From positions 496,001 to 560,000 of the forward strand of contig WGMD01000002.1 of assembly GCA_016125255.1 (NCBI GenBank): a stretch of DNA of 64,000 nt. The letters run 5' to 3'. Of this stretch, positions 24,244 through 32,455 are shown one piece after another. Origin of the DNA: Planctomycetota bacterium (lineage in GTDB: Bacteria > Planctomycetota > Phycisphaerae > Phycisphaerales > Zrk34). Every line of letters starts with the position of its first letter. Position 1 is the stretch's first letter. The notes below the pieces were generated by a model. The model saw nothing but the letters and a program-made list of their open reading frames with translations, made no database searches and was not told where the DNA came from. Made by a program: the position numbers and the translations under genes.

Positions 24244-26409
24244 ATGAGCGACGGCGTGCAAGGCCAAGTCGGACGGTATGGGAAAATCTCAATTGCTGGC
24301 GCGTGCGTGATGACGATGGCGATGGGCCTGAACATGGCCCATGCGGCGTCGGTCGCCACGGACAACTTTGAAAGCTATTCGGCGGGCAGTCAGCTCGCCG
24401 GGCTCAACGGCGGCACGGGGTTCAGTGCCGCGTGGAGCGTCCCGTCGATTCCGGCGGCGAACATCACCATCGTCAATCAATCGCTCAGTTACCTCGGCGG
24501 CAGCATCGGCGCCACCGGGGGAACGAAGGCGGTGCAACTGACCAACTCCAACTCGACGGCCGAAGTCGCCTTCACGCGCAATCTCACCACCGCCCAATCC
24601 GGCACCGTCTACTACAGCTTCCTCTACCGCACCTCGGGTCTGTCCAACAGCGCCGTCGGCGACGAGTTCTTTCAGACCGGCCTCAACAACGCGGCGTCGA
24701 ATCCGAACATCAGCGCCGTCGACAACGTCAGCGGCGGACAACGACAGGACGCCATCCGTGCCGGCACCAGCGGCGGCGTCCAATCCGGCATCCCGCTCGT
24801 CAATGACGTGACCTACCTCATCGTCGTCAAAGCTCAAAAGACCGGCTCCAACTACGACAAACTTACACTCTACGTCAATCCCACCAATATCACCGAGTCC
24901 TACAACACCAGCACGGTGACCACTTCCAGCAGCGGCATCAGTTCGATCACCGACTTCGTGACGCGCAAAGCCCGACTCTCTTCCGGCGACACGTTCATTC
25001 TCGACAACATCGCCGTGGGCACGACATTCGCCGACGTCATCAGCCGGTCCACCCCCCTGCTCTCCGAAGATTTCAACGGCACCGTCGGCACGCAGCCGAC
25101 CGGCTTCACCGCCTTCACCAGCGGCGCCGGCATGGTCAGCGCCATCGCCACCGCGACCGAATACGAACAGAAGAACAACAGCGGCACCAACGCCGCGGTC
25201 GCCAGCTACAGCGTCCTCAATGACATCGACAAGGGCGCATGGCGCGACGTGACGGTCGAAACCAACACGCGCTATTCCGGCGCCGGGACCAATGACAACG
25301 GCCTGATCCTCCGCGCCCGCGGCATCAGCAGCACCAGCAGCGGCGACTACTACCAGGTCCGCATGAACAACAACGTGCTCGAACTGGTCCGCTACAACAA
25401 CGGCGTGGCGACGGTCGTGGGCGGATCCGGCACGATCAGCGGCATTTCCAGCGGTGCGACGAGCAATCGCCTGTTGCGCGTGACGATCGAGAATGTCTCG
25501 GATGCGGGGACGGACAACGTCCGCGTCCGCGCCAATCTGTACAGCGGCACGACCGACGCGTCGGGCATCACCGCGTCGTTCGACCTGCTCGACACTTCCG
25601 CCAACGCCATCACTCGGGCCGGCGGCGTCGGCTACCGGACCGACAACTCCGCCAGCGGGACCCGCGCGACATTCGATAGTCTCCGGGCCTACAACGAAAA
25701 CCCGCACCTGCTCTTTTACGACGACTACTACGACAATCAGGCCATCCGGTACGCCGGTTTCAACAGCGGCGCGATGAGTCAGGCCGTGACCGGTCAGCAG
25801 TACACGTTCACCAGTTCCAGCGCCGCCGGCCTGGAGGTCGGCATCGCCAGCGTGGACTTTGACAGCTTCACGAGCACGACCGACTGGACCAACGTGATGG
25901 TCACCAGCGTCGTACGGTTCAGCAACAACGAAATCGCCGCCGGCCTCATCGCCCGCGAAACGGGCACGAGCACCAGCGCCAACGGTTCGTGGTACACGTT
26001 CCGCATCGACCGCGACTCGGGCAAGGCGGAAGTCGGACGACAGACCGGGGCGGGCGGATTCGGACTGCTCGATTCGACGACGATCGGCCTGGGCGCGATT
26101 CCGTTCGATACCGACATCTACCTCAAGTTCGTCACGCAGAACCTCGGCGGGAACGTCCAGCTTGTCGCCGTCGCTTCGCTCAACGCCGACTTCAGCAACG
26201 CGTTCTACACGAAGACGATTCTCGACACCGATGTGAATCGCATCCTCGGCCCCGGTTCGGCCGGCATGCGCGTGTTCACGCGCGACGACGTCGGCACCGT
26301 CACCTTCGACAACTTCACCGTCATCGCCGTCCCGACCCCCGGCACGTGCGCGATGCTCGGCGTGGGGCTCGTCACCCTGCTCCGCCGCCGCGCCCGCTCT
26401 ACCCGCTAG
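24244..26409 (+). CDS. Large exported PEP-CTERM-type protein
   Basis: 721 residues. A long n-region and a hydrophobic signal (ISIAGACVMTMAMGLNMAHA) open a Ser/Thr/Asn/Gly-rich body with three similar beta-rich modules. Each begins with a short motif of the type DNFESYSAG, LSEDFNGTVG or LFYDDYYDNQ, and modules contain GDTFILDNIAVGT or GTVTFDNFTVIA, as in LamG/jelly-roll surface domains. The C-terminus VPTPGTCAMLGVGLVTLLRR is a PEP-CTERM sorting signal with Thr in place of Glu: short motif, helix, Arg cluster. An exosortase, not in this window, would process it at the membrane. AAAGGA precedes the ATG. Confidence 0.85.
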   Translation: MSDGVQGQVGRYGKISIAGACVMTMAMGLNMAHAASVATDNFESYSAGSQLAGLNGGTGFSAAWSVPSIPAANITIVNQSLSYLGGSIGATGGTKAVQLTNSNSTAEVAFTRNLTTAQSGTVYYSFLYRTSGLSNSAVGDEFFQTGLNNAASNPNISAVDNVSGGQRQDAIRAGTSGGVQSGIPLVNDVTYLIVVKAQKTGSNYDKLTLYVNPTNITESYNTSTVTTSSSGISSITDFVTRKARLSSGDTFILDNIAVGTTFADVISRSTPLLSEDFNGTVGTQPTGFTAFTSGAGMVSAIATATEYEQKNNSGTNAAVASYSVLNDIDKGAWRDVTVETNTRYSGAGTNDNGLILRARGISSTSSGDYYQVRMNNNVLELVRYNNGVATVVGGSGTISGISSGATSNRLLRVTIENVSDAGTDNVRVRANLYSGTTDASGITASFDLLDTSANAITRAGGVGYRTDNSASGTRATFDSLRAYNENPHLLFYDDYYDNQAIRYAGFNSGAMSQAVTGQQYTFTSSSAAGLEVGIASVDFDSFTSTTDWTNVMVTSVVRFSNNEIAAGLIARETGTSTSANGSWYTFRIDRDSGKAEVGRQTGAGGFGLLDSTTIGLGAIPFDTDIYLKFVTQNLGGNVQLVAVASLNADFSNAFYTKTILDTDVNRILGPGSAGMRVFTRDDVGTVTFDNFTVIAVPTPGTCAMLGVGLVTLLRRRARSTR

Positions 26410-26431
26410 AGCCACACCCGCCAGGCAGCAC

Positions 26432-26484
26432 GAACATCACGGAAGCGAGGCATTCGACAATCATCGAATGCTTCCGTGATGTTC
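26432..26484. terminator. Large two-part inverted repeat between convergent PEP-CTERM genes
   Basis: Outer arms GAACATCACGGAAG / CTTCCGTGATGTTC (14 bp) and inner arms GCATTCGA / TCGAATGC (8 bp) form one long stem with a CGAG bulge on one side and the 6-nt loop CAATCA. Its position between converging genes suggests a bidirectional terminator, though the T-rich tail is weak. Confidence 0.7.
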
Positions 26485-26505
26485 TGCATTTTCATGATGC
26501 CACGA

Positions 26506-28062
26506 TCAGCGGCGTCGACGCAGGCCCGCGAGCCCCATGACGGCGAGCCACACGCCGATCGCGCCCGGTTCGGGGATCGGCGTCACATCGGATCGCCACG
26601 CCAGACCGTAATCCCAGTCGAAGGCGGGCTGTCCCGACGCCGTGAGGACGCGCAGCTCGTACTGATGATTGGCGTCGAGATTGACCATGAGGTTCTCGGT
26701 GTTGTCGTGTGTGCTCAGGGACGAGGCGACAAGCAGGTTGCCGAGCGTGATGTCAAAAAGCTTCAGGTCGAGGTTGTAGAACACCGCGGCGGCGTCCGGG
26801 TCGGGCGATCCGCCTGTCAGATTCGCCATATCGACGTTGACGTTCCACGCCAGCGTCACGAAGAACGTCGCCAGTTCATTGCCGGTCGTGAAGTAGTACG
26901 AGCCGGTGTCGTTGTTGGCCGCGGCGCCGAAGTGGGCGTCGTAGTCGAACCCGTGGTGATAATCGATCGCGCCGGAGCCGGCGCCGTCGTCCTGGTCCGA
27001 GTCCTGCTCGCCGGCGACGAGAATGTGATACGAGTTGTAGATGTTGACGAGGCCGGCCCCGTACTGGCTGTCGAGATTGTTGGCGGTAGTGACGGTGTAG
27101 GTGTTGGTCATCGCCGGCGAATTGCGCAGGGCGCCGGCCATGAACATGGCCTTGATGACCTCGCTTGTCGTGGCGGAACGGATGGTCTGCCCGGCCCGGT
27201 TGACCCAACTGTCATGCGAGAGCATGGGGTTGGCGTCGGCGACCTGGATGAGCAGCGCGGTCAGTCCGCCGACGACGGGGACGGAGTTGCTGGTGGTGTT
27301 GATGTTGGGGGCGGAGAAGTCGACGATGTCGCGTCCGCCGGTGTAGGGCCCGATGGTCATGGCGCCGGCGTGCAGGTTGGCGGACCCGCCGCTGGTGGCG
27401 TCGTTGAGGCGGACGACGGACATGGCGTTGAACGAATTGGAAAGCAGCGAATAGGTCGCGGTGAAGCCGGTCGTGCCGGCGATCTGGTGATAGTCGTCCG
27501 TGGCGACCAGCCAGTCGGTCCGCTCGATCATTTCAAGCGTGGCGAGACGGTCGAAATTGTTCATGTCATCGGTGGCGTAGCCGATCCAGCTATGGTTGGC
27601 GACGCGGCTGCTGTTGAGGGTCGTGTCGGGGGCGTTCATCGATTGAAGATTCAGGACGCCGTCGACGAGCCAGTCATCGGCCGAGTACGTGTCGATGCTC
27701 GTGATCGCCGGCGCGACGGAGCCGAGCCCGTAGTAGAAGCTGCCGACGGCCCCGGCGTGACCGGAGTAGAGCGGATTGCCGCCGCCGTCCATGACGACGC
27801 CGCTGCGGGGCGTGAGGGTCTTGCCGGCGTTGTGCGAGAGGGCGGGGTTGGGCGAGTATGGAAAGTAATCCACCATGTCGATGGTGACTTTCTCGGCCGC
27901 CTCGACCTGCGAGACCGCGACGCCCGAGCCCGTCGGCATGGACCCGCCCAGTTCGAGCGACAACTGGGTAAACCCAATGTCGGCCTTGTAGTCCGCCTCG
28001 GCCGCAGTTTGAACGCAAAGCAACCCGCCCAGCGCGAGCGTCAGCACGTGCGAAATGCGCAT
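26506..28062 (-). CDS. Exported PEP-CTERM protein with subtilase-like core
   Basis: 518 residues. The start at 28062 follows AGAGGG by eight bases; the frame upstream is unsupported. A signal peptide (HVLTLALGGLLCVQTAAEA) precedes a region that recalls peptidase S8: VANHSWIG in the position of the oxyanion-Asn strand, DIVDFSAPN, and TSNSVPVVGGLTALL in place of the usual GTSMAAPHVAG. A clear Asp or His motif is not obvious, so the protease may be degenerate. The C-terminus PIPEPGAIGVWLAVMGLAGL followed by four Arg is a textbook PEP-CTERM signal. It is convergent with the large PEP-CTERM gene. Confidence 0.78.
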   Translation of the reverse strand: MRISHVLTLALGGLLCVQTAAEADYKADIGFTQLSLELGGSMPTGSGVAVSQVEAAEKVTIDMVDYFPYSPNPALSHNAGKTLTPRSGVVMDGGGNPLYSGHAGAVGSFYYGLGSVAPAITSIDTYSADDWLVDGVLNLQSMNAPDTTLNSSRVANHSWIGYATDDMNNFDRLATLEMIERTDWLVATDDYHQIAGTTGFTATYSLLSNSFNAMSVVRLNDATSGGSANLHAGAMTIGPYTGGRDIVDFSAPNINTTSNSVPVVGGLTALLIQVADANPMLSHDSWVNRAGQTIRSATTSEVIKAMFMAGALRNSPAMTNTYTVTTANNLDSQYGAGLVNIYNSYHILVAGEQDSDQDDGAGSGAIDYHHGFDYDAHFGAAANNDTGSYYFTTGNELATFFVTLAWNVNVDMANLTGGSPDPDAAAVFYNLDLKLFDITLGNLLVASSLSTHDNTENLMVNLDANHQYELRVLTASGQPAFDWDYGLAWRSDVTPIPEPGAIGVWLAVMGLAGLRRRR

Positions 28063-28204
28063 ATTCGTTTCCCTCTCAAAGCTCGTTCCGTGCCTCGCCA
28101 CAAACTTCGTGGCTTCGTTTTCTTCAGCCGCGATCCTAACAAATCGCGCTTCGCCGGGCCAGAAAAATCCGGGAATCGCCCAGCGGCGATAGTATGATCC
28201 CGCC

Positions 28205-28789
28205 ATGCCGCGATGCCCCTGGGCCAAATCCGAGCTGGCGATCCCCTATCACGATGCGGAGTGGGGCGTACCGGTGCATGAGGATCGGGTGCTGTTCGAG
28301 TTTCTGACGCTCGAAGCCGCTCAGGCGGGGCTCAGTTGGGACACGATCCTCAAAAAGCGCGACGGTTATCGGACGGCTTTTCATGGGTTCGACGTGGACC
28401 GCATCGCCCGTTACGGGGCCGGTGATGTGAAACGACTGATGGGCGACGCGAGCATCGTCCGCAATCGCCTCAAGATCGAATCCACCATCGCCAACGCCCG
28501 GGCCTGCCTGAATCTGCGCGAGGCGGGGCGGTCGCTGGACGGGCTGCTGTGGGGCTTCGTGGACGGCGTGCCCATCGACGGCAAACGCCGGGCGATGACG
28601 GACATTCCGGCCAAGACGGCCGAGTCGATGGCGATGAGCAAAGAGCTTGTGCGGCTGGGCTTCCGCTTCGTCGGGCCGACCATCTGTTACGCCCTGATGC
28701 AGGCGGTGGGGATGGCCAATGATCACCTGATCACGTGCCCGCGGCACAAATACGTATCAAAACTTACGCGGGTTTCATCAAGAAAATAA
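28205..28789 (+). CDS. tag: DNA-3-methyladenine glycosylase I
   Basis: 194 residues. Removes 3-methyladenine from alkylated DNA. The N-terminal RCPWAKSELAIPYHDAEWG with the zinc-binding Cys, EFLTLEAAQAGLSWDTIL with the catalytic Glu region, and NDHLITCPRH with the C-terminal zinc ligands are all diagnostic. Length is usual. No strong ribosome site is seen before the ATG. It is divergent from the subtilase-like PEP-CTERM gene with about 140 bp between the starts. Confidence 0.95.
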   Translation: MPRCPWAKSELAIPYHDAEWGVPVHEDRVLFEFLTLEAAQAGLSWDTILKKRDGYRTAFHGFDVDRIARYGAGDVKRLMGDASIVRNRLKIESTIANARACLNLREAGRSLDGLLWGFVDGVPIDGKRRAMTDIPAKTAESMAMSKELVRLGFRFVGPTICYALMQAVGMANDHLITCPRHKYVSKLTRVSSRK

Positions 28790-28893
28790 TCGCTCCCGCC
28801 CGATAACTGCCATAGGACGTTTCCGCCGTGCGGCGCGGCGGGGACGGGAGTGGGCGACTGGCCAAGACTGCCGGGCGAACATGGAGCCAAACG

Positions 28894-29133
28894 ATGCCGA
28901 AGCATTTCTGTCCGCGCTGCGGCGGCGGCAATCAACGCAGCGGTCACGTGCGCAATCTCGGCAAGGTGTACTTCGAATTCGGCGGATCGGGCCTGTTCCG
29001 CCGGCGGGGTCAGGATGTGCCGGTCGGGGCGGTGATGTGCCTTGACTGCGGTCACATCGAGCTGCGCGCCGACGTCGAAGCGCTGAGCCGGCGCGCGATC
29101 GAAGGCCCCGGCCGGGCCGCCATCGCCAGCTGA
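28894..29133 (+). CDS. Small zinc-ribbon protein
   Basis: 79 residues starting MPKHFCPRCGGGNQRSG, with a second pair MCLDCGHIEL: two CxxC knuckles about 45 residues apart, as in DUF-type zinc ribbons that bind one zinc ion. Role unknown. The ATG at 28894 has GGAG nine bases upstream. The gene stops base-to-base against the opposite-strand small ORF: TGA and TCA abut at 29131-29136. Confidence 0.75.
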   Translation: MPKHFCPRCGGGNQRSGHVRNLGKVYFEFGGSGLFRRRGQDVPVGAVMCLDCGHIELRADVEALSRRAIEGPGRAAIAS

Positions 29134-29295
29134 TCAGCCGCGCGGCGACTCGAGCATCGCTTCGATCGCCGCGGCGTCGATACTGATCGCGTCGTCGTCC
29201 AGCGCCACGCTGTACAAGTCCATCAGCCGCGCGTGCTGCAAGTCCGCCGCGGTCGCGTCCGTCGATGAACTCAGAGGTGTTTCGTTGGGATGCAC
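29134..29295 (-). CDS. 53-residue protein of unknown function
   Basis: It begins at a GTG with AGGAG in good position. The protein (TPLSSSTDATAADLQHARLM, then DLYSVALDDDAISI and IEAMLESPRG) is acidic and probably helical, with no cysteine or membrane segment. I do not recognise it. Codon use and the ribosome site favour a real gene. Its stop abuts that of the zinc-ribbon gene. Confidence 0.5.
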   Translation of the reverse strand: MHPNETPLSSSTDATAADLQHARLMDLYSVALDDDAISIDAAAIEAMLESPRG

Positions 29296-29511
29296 CGTCG
29301 CACTCCTTTGCGATGGATGATCGAGGGTGGTTACGTACTTGTCGGCCCATCGCCCGATCGAACTGCACGAAATCACCCGCACGCCGCATCGGCTCCAAAG
29401 AATAAAGGCCCGACAGACAGAAATGCCTGCCGAGCCCTTCCGGGGGTCGAGTGGTAAGTTGATGAAGTATACCCGTTCCGTCGTGAAATGCACGCCAAAA
29501 TCATTACTGAT

Positions 29512-29724
29512 TTACCCCAACATTTCCAGCATCCCGGCGCCGCATCGCCCGCGTCGAAAAAGCAGTACACGATGCGTAAAACCCGCGATGATGACGCCAT
29601 TTGCGCCCGCACGGCTTGGCCGGCGATCGTCGCAGCCGCCGAGCATCCGCTCATTGGCGGCGTTGACGATGGCGTCCACATCGAGCTGCGTGATGTCGCC
29701 GCGGGTGATGTGAAGGGAAGGCAT
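29512..29724 (-). pseudogene. Macrodomain (ADP-ribose-binding) gene, 3' truncated
   Basis: The first 35 codons (LHITRGDITQLDVDAIVNAA, then NERMLGG) match the start of YmdB-type macrodomain proteins, which remove ADP-ribose or deacetylate O-acetyl-ADP-ribose. Where the family continues GGVDGAIHRAAG, the reading becomes unrelated (CDDRRPSRAGANG) and ends after 70 residues. I checked all three frames downstream and found no continuation, so the 3' part was deleted or replaced rather than only frameshifted. It lies 28 bases after scpA on the same strand, as if once in its operon. Confidence 0.75.
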
Positions 29725-29752
29725 GACACGTTCCGTCACGCCGGGGGCCGGT

Positions 29753-30733
29753 TTACTCGGGTGTCTGCGATTCGCTCGGCGACTCGGCCGTCGCTTCCGA
29801 TTCGATCGCCGTCACATCCGCTTCGAACTCCGCGTCCTCGATGATCACCTCGCCGCGCGCCCGGCGCTCCATGCGCTTCACATACCGCACGCGCGTCTCC
29901 TCATCGGGCCAGTCGAAGTTCTCCGGATGCGCCGGATCGTACGCCAGCGGCACGTGCTCCTCCTCCGAGTCCGCATCGGCCCATTCCGTCTCCGGCCGGG
30001 CCTCGAGCGAAATCGGCGAGCCGATGCCGTCCTGCGTCGCCTTGATCTTGCGCTGGCGGAGCAGTTCGAGCATGGCGCAGAAGAGTCCGATCATCGTCGA
30101 GACATTCCGCCGGCCTTCGAACATGGCCTGAAGCGTCATCGGCCCGTCGCGATCGAGCCGGTCGACGATATCCGCCGCGTGCAGTTCGATGGGCGTGTCG
30201 TCCGAGACGACATTGTGCGTGAACCCCCCCGCCACCTGCTCCATCATCGTCTGGAACGCTTCAAGCAGGTCCCACACGCTCACGTCTTCCATGTCCAGAT
30301 CCGGCGACGCCTCGCCCGCATCGCTTTCGAAGCGACCCGGTCGGCGGGGGAAACGGTTGGCGAACGTCTCGCGTCGATCATCCAGCGCCGCCGCCGCATC
30401 CTTGAACCGCTTGTACGCCAGTAGCTGTTGCACCAGTTCGTAGCGCGGATCGCCCGGGTCGCCCGCCGCCCCGACCTCCTCAAGCGCCGCTTCGCCTTCC
30501 TCGCGCGGCAGCATCATCGCGCTCTTGATCTCCATCAGCGTCGCCGCCATCACCAGAAACTCGCCCGCCAGATTAATGTCCAGCGAATGGAGCGTCTTGA
30601 CGTACGCCACGTACTGCTCGGTGATGTGCGCGACCGGAATGTCGTGAATGTCGATCTCGTCGCGCTTGATCAGATAAAGCAGCAGATCGAGCGGCCCGTG
30701 GTACACATCCAGATTGACGCGATAATCCTGCAT
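29753..30733 (-). CDS. scpA: Segregation and condensation protein A
   Basis: 326 residues. Kleisin subunit of the bacterial SMC condensin complex. The N-terminal DYRVNLDVYHGPLDLLLYLI and KRDEIDIHDIPVAHITEQY are the SMC-binding region. A long acidic middle follows, then a winged-helix C-terminus (DRDGPMTLQAMFEGRRNVST). There is an extra acidic tail of about 70 residues rich in Glu, Asp and Pro. An ATG six codons upstream is also possible, and neither has a clear ribosome site. scpB is not in the window. It is divergent from kdsD. Confidence 0.9.
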   Translation of the reverse strand: MQDYRVNLDVYHGPLDLLLYLIKRDEIDIHDIPVAHITEQYVAYVKTLHSLDINLAGEFLVMAATLMEIKSAMMLPREEGEAALEEVGAAGDPGDPRYELVQQLLAYKRFKDAAAALDDRRETFANRFPRRPGRFESDAGEASPDLDMEDVSVWDLLEAFQTMMEQVAGGFTHNVVSDDTPIELHAADIVDRLDRDGPMTLQAMFEGRRNVSTMIGLFCAMLELLRQRKIKATQDGIGSPISLEARPETEWADADSEEEHVPLAYDPAHPENFDWPDEETRVRYVKRMERRARGEVIIEDAEFEADVTAIESEATAESPSESQTPE

Positions 30734-30758
30734 GACGATGCATCCGTGCAAGTGACCT

Positions 30759-30785
30759 GTTTAGCGGCGGGGCACCGCCCCGCGC
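30759..30785. repeat. REP-like palindrome upstream of scpA and kdsD
   Basis: GTTTAGCGGCGGGGCACCGC followed by CCCGCGC: the GTTTAGCGG tag and a GCGGGGC/GCCCCGC-type stem. It is the same family as the element at 31854 and lies in the divergent promoter region. Confidence 0.6.
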
Positions 30786-30847
30786 TTCTCCCCTCCCCCG
30801 CATTTTACTATTGTCGACCCCGCTATGATAATGACCCGTTGAAAATC

Positions 30848-31852
30848 ATGGCAAAAACGCAAACGCCCCAATCTGAATCCCTCGCCTTCGCCGCCGGCGT
30901 CCTCCGCGCCGAAGCCGAGGCCGTCACGAACGTCATCGCACATCTGGGCCAGGACTTCGACAAGGCGGTCGAACGTCTCGCCGCCTGCACGGGCACGGTC
31001 ATCGTCTCGGGCATGGGCAAGAGCGGCATCATCGCCCAGAAAATCAGCGCCACCCTCGCCTCCACCGGCACGCCCAGCCATTACCTGCACCCCTCCGAAG
31101 CCATGCACGGCGACCTGGGCCGCATCCGCGCCGATGATCTGGTCATTCTGCTCAGTTACTCCGGCGCGACCGATGAAGTGCTCGGCCTCGCCGCCGTCAT
31201 CCGACAGGACAAAGTCCCCGTCATCGCCCTCTGCGCTCGGCCCGACAGTCACCTGGCCCGCATCAGCGACCTGGCCCTGTGCGTCGGCGATGTCACTGAG
31301 GCGTGCCCGCACAACCTGGCCCCCACCGCTTCGACCACCGCCATGCTCGCCCTCGGCGACGCCCTCGCCCTCGCCGTCTCGCAGCGCCGTCACTTCAGCG
31401 TCGATGACTTCCGCAAGCGGCATCCCGGCGGATTGCTCGGCCGGCAGATGCTGCCCATCACCGATGTGCTGCGCTTCCGCGCCGGGGACAATCTGCCGCT
31501 CATTCACGAAGATCGCACGGTGGCGCAGGTGCTCGACGAAGCCGCCAGGTACCCCCGCCGCGCCGGCGCGGTCATGCTCGTCGACGACGCCGGTCGCTTG
31601 AGCGGCCTCTTCACCGACGCCGACCTCCGCCGCCTGATCATCGAGCATGGCACGGACGGCATGGCCCGGCCGATCGACGCCGTCATGACCCGCTCGCCGC
31701 GCAGTCTGACGGACGATCAGCTTGTCCGCGACGCGGTGCAGCTCATGCGCGAACTGCGTGTGGACGAAATCCCCGTCGTCGACGCCGCCGGCAAACCCGT
31801 GGGCCTCATCGACGTGCAGGACCTCGTCGCGCTTAAAGTCATCGAGGAATAG
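30848..31852 (+). CDS. kdsD: Arabinose-5-phosphate isomerase (KpsF/GutQ/KdsD family)
   Basis: 334 residues. Interconverts ribulose-5-phosphate and arabinose-5-phosphate, the first step to KDO. The SIS domain has VIVSGMGKSGIIAQKI, HPSEAMHGDLGRI and the late FRKRHPGGLLGRQM. Two CBS repeats follow (ITDVLRFRAGDNL and IDAVMTRSPRSLT). It is the first gene of kdsD - kdsC - LptC/LptA-like, the same order as in Gram-negative LPS operons. The start is the ATG at 30848; a longer open frame reads into the divergent scpA. Confidence 0.93.
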   Translation: MAKTQTPQSESLAFAAGVLRAEAEAVTNVIAHLGQDFDKAVERLAACTGTVIVSGMGKSGIIAQKISATLASTGTPSHYLHPSEAMHGDLGRIRADDLVILLSYSGATDEVLGLAAVIRQDKVPVIALCARPDSHLARISDLALCVGDVTEACPHNLAPTASTTAMLALGDALALAVSQRRHFSVDDFRKRHPGGLLGRQMLPITDVLRFRAGDNLPLIHEDRTVAQVLDEAARYPRRAGAVMLVDDAGRLSGLFTDADLRRLIIEHGTDGMARPIDAVMTRSPRSLTDDQLVRDAVQLMRELRVDEIPVVDAAGKPVGLIDVQDLVALKVIEE

Positions 31853-31853
31853 C

Positions 31854-31934
31854 GCGTTTAGCGACGCCGCTTGCGGCGTGCTTTTCTTCGTAACGCAAAA
31901 ACCAAACGCGGGGCTTTGCCCCGCCGCTAAACGC
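31854..31934. repeat. Compound palindromic element between kdsD and kdsC
   Basis: 81 bp bounded by GCGTTTAGCG and its reverse complement CGCTAAACGC. Inside are two hairpins: ACGCCGC/GCGGCGT with loop TT at the left, and GCGGGGC/GCCCCGC with loop TTT at the right. It resembles a BIME-like pair of REP units. It sits between two genes of an operon, so it may modulate, not end, transcription. Confidence 0.8.
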
Positions 31935-31942
31935 AAAACACC

Positions 31943-32455
31943 ATGCCGCTCAACAATATCAAACTGCTGCTCACCGACGTCGACGGCGTGCTGACCGACG
32001 GGTCGATCAATGTCCACTCCGACGGCTCGGAGACGAAGCGCTTTCATGTGCGCGACGGGGCGGGCATCGTCGCGGCGCAGCGCGTCGGGCTCGAAGTGGG
32101 CATTCTCACCGGCCGGCCCAGCGTCATCACCACGCACCGCGCGCGCGAGTTGGGCATTACGCTCATCGAGCAGGGCAGCGCGATGGGCAAAGTGCCCGGC
32201 TACGAAAATCTCTGCCGCCTCGCCGGCGTCACCGATGAACAGGTCGCCTACATCGGCGACGATCTGGCGGACCTGCCCGTGCTGGTCCGCGTGGGCTATC
32301 CGATGAGCGTCGCCGACGCGGCGGAGGAAGTCCGCGGCGTGGCGAAGTTCGTGACGACCCGTACCGGCGGACAAGGCGCCCTGCGCGAAGCGATTGAACA
32401 CATCCTCAAAAGCACCGGCCGCTGGGAGCAGGTGCTCGAGCAATACGGCCTATGA
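31943..32455 (+). CDS. kdsC: KDO-8-phosphate phosphatase
   Basis: 170-residue HAD-superfamily phosphatase that releases KDO from KDO-8-phosphate. Motif I is LLTDVDGVLTDGS with both catalytic Asp residues, motif II is GILTGRPS, motif III Lys is in GSAMGKVPGY, and motif IV is YIGDDLADLPVL. The length is usual for KdsC, which acts as a tetramer. The stop overlaps the next gene's start by 4 bp. kdsA and kdsB are not in the window. Confidence 0.92.
   Translation: MPLNNIKLLLTDVDGVLTDGSINVHSDGSETKRFHVRDGAGIVAAQRVGLEVGILTGRPSVITTHRARELGITLIEQGSAMGKVPGYENLCRLAGVTDEQVAYIGDDLADLPVLVRVGYPMSVADAAEEVRGVAKFVTTRTGGQGALREAIEHILKSTGRWEQVLEQYGL

Noticed and set aside
24289-26415. 708-residue open frame on the minus strand
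   Set aside because: It is the antisense of the PEP-CTERM gene. Composition (Gly/Ala/Asp/Arg runs) is a GC-codon shadow with no domain.
30795-30850. TATGAT in front of kdsD as a -10 box
   Set aside because: No acceptable -35 box at 16-18 bp; too weak to list as a promoter.
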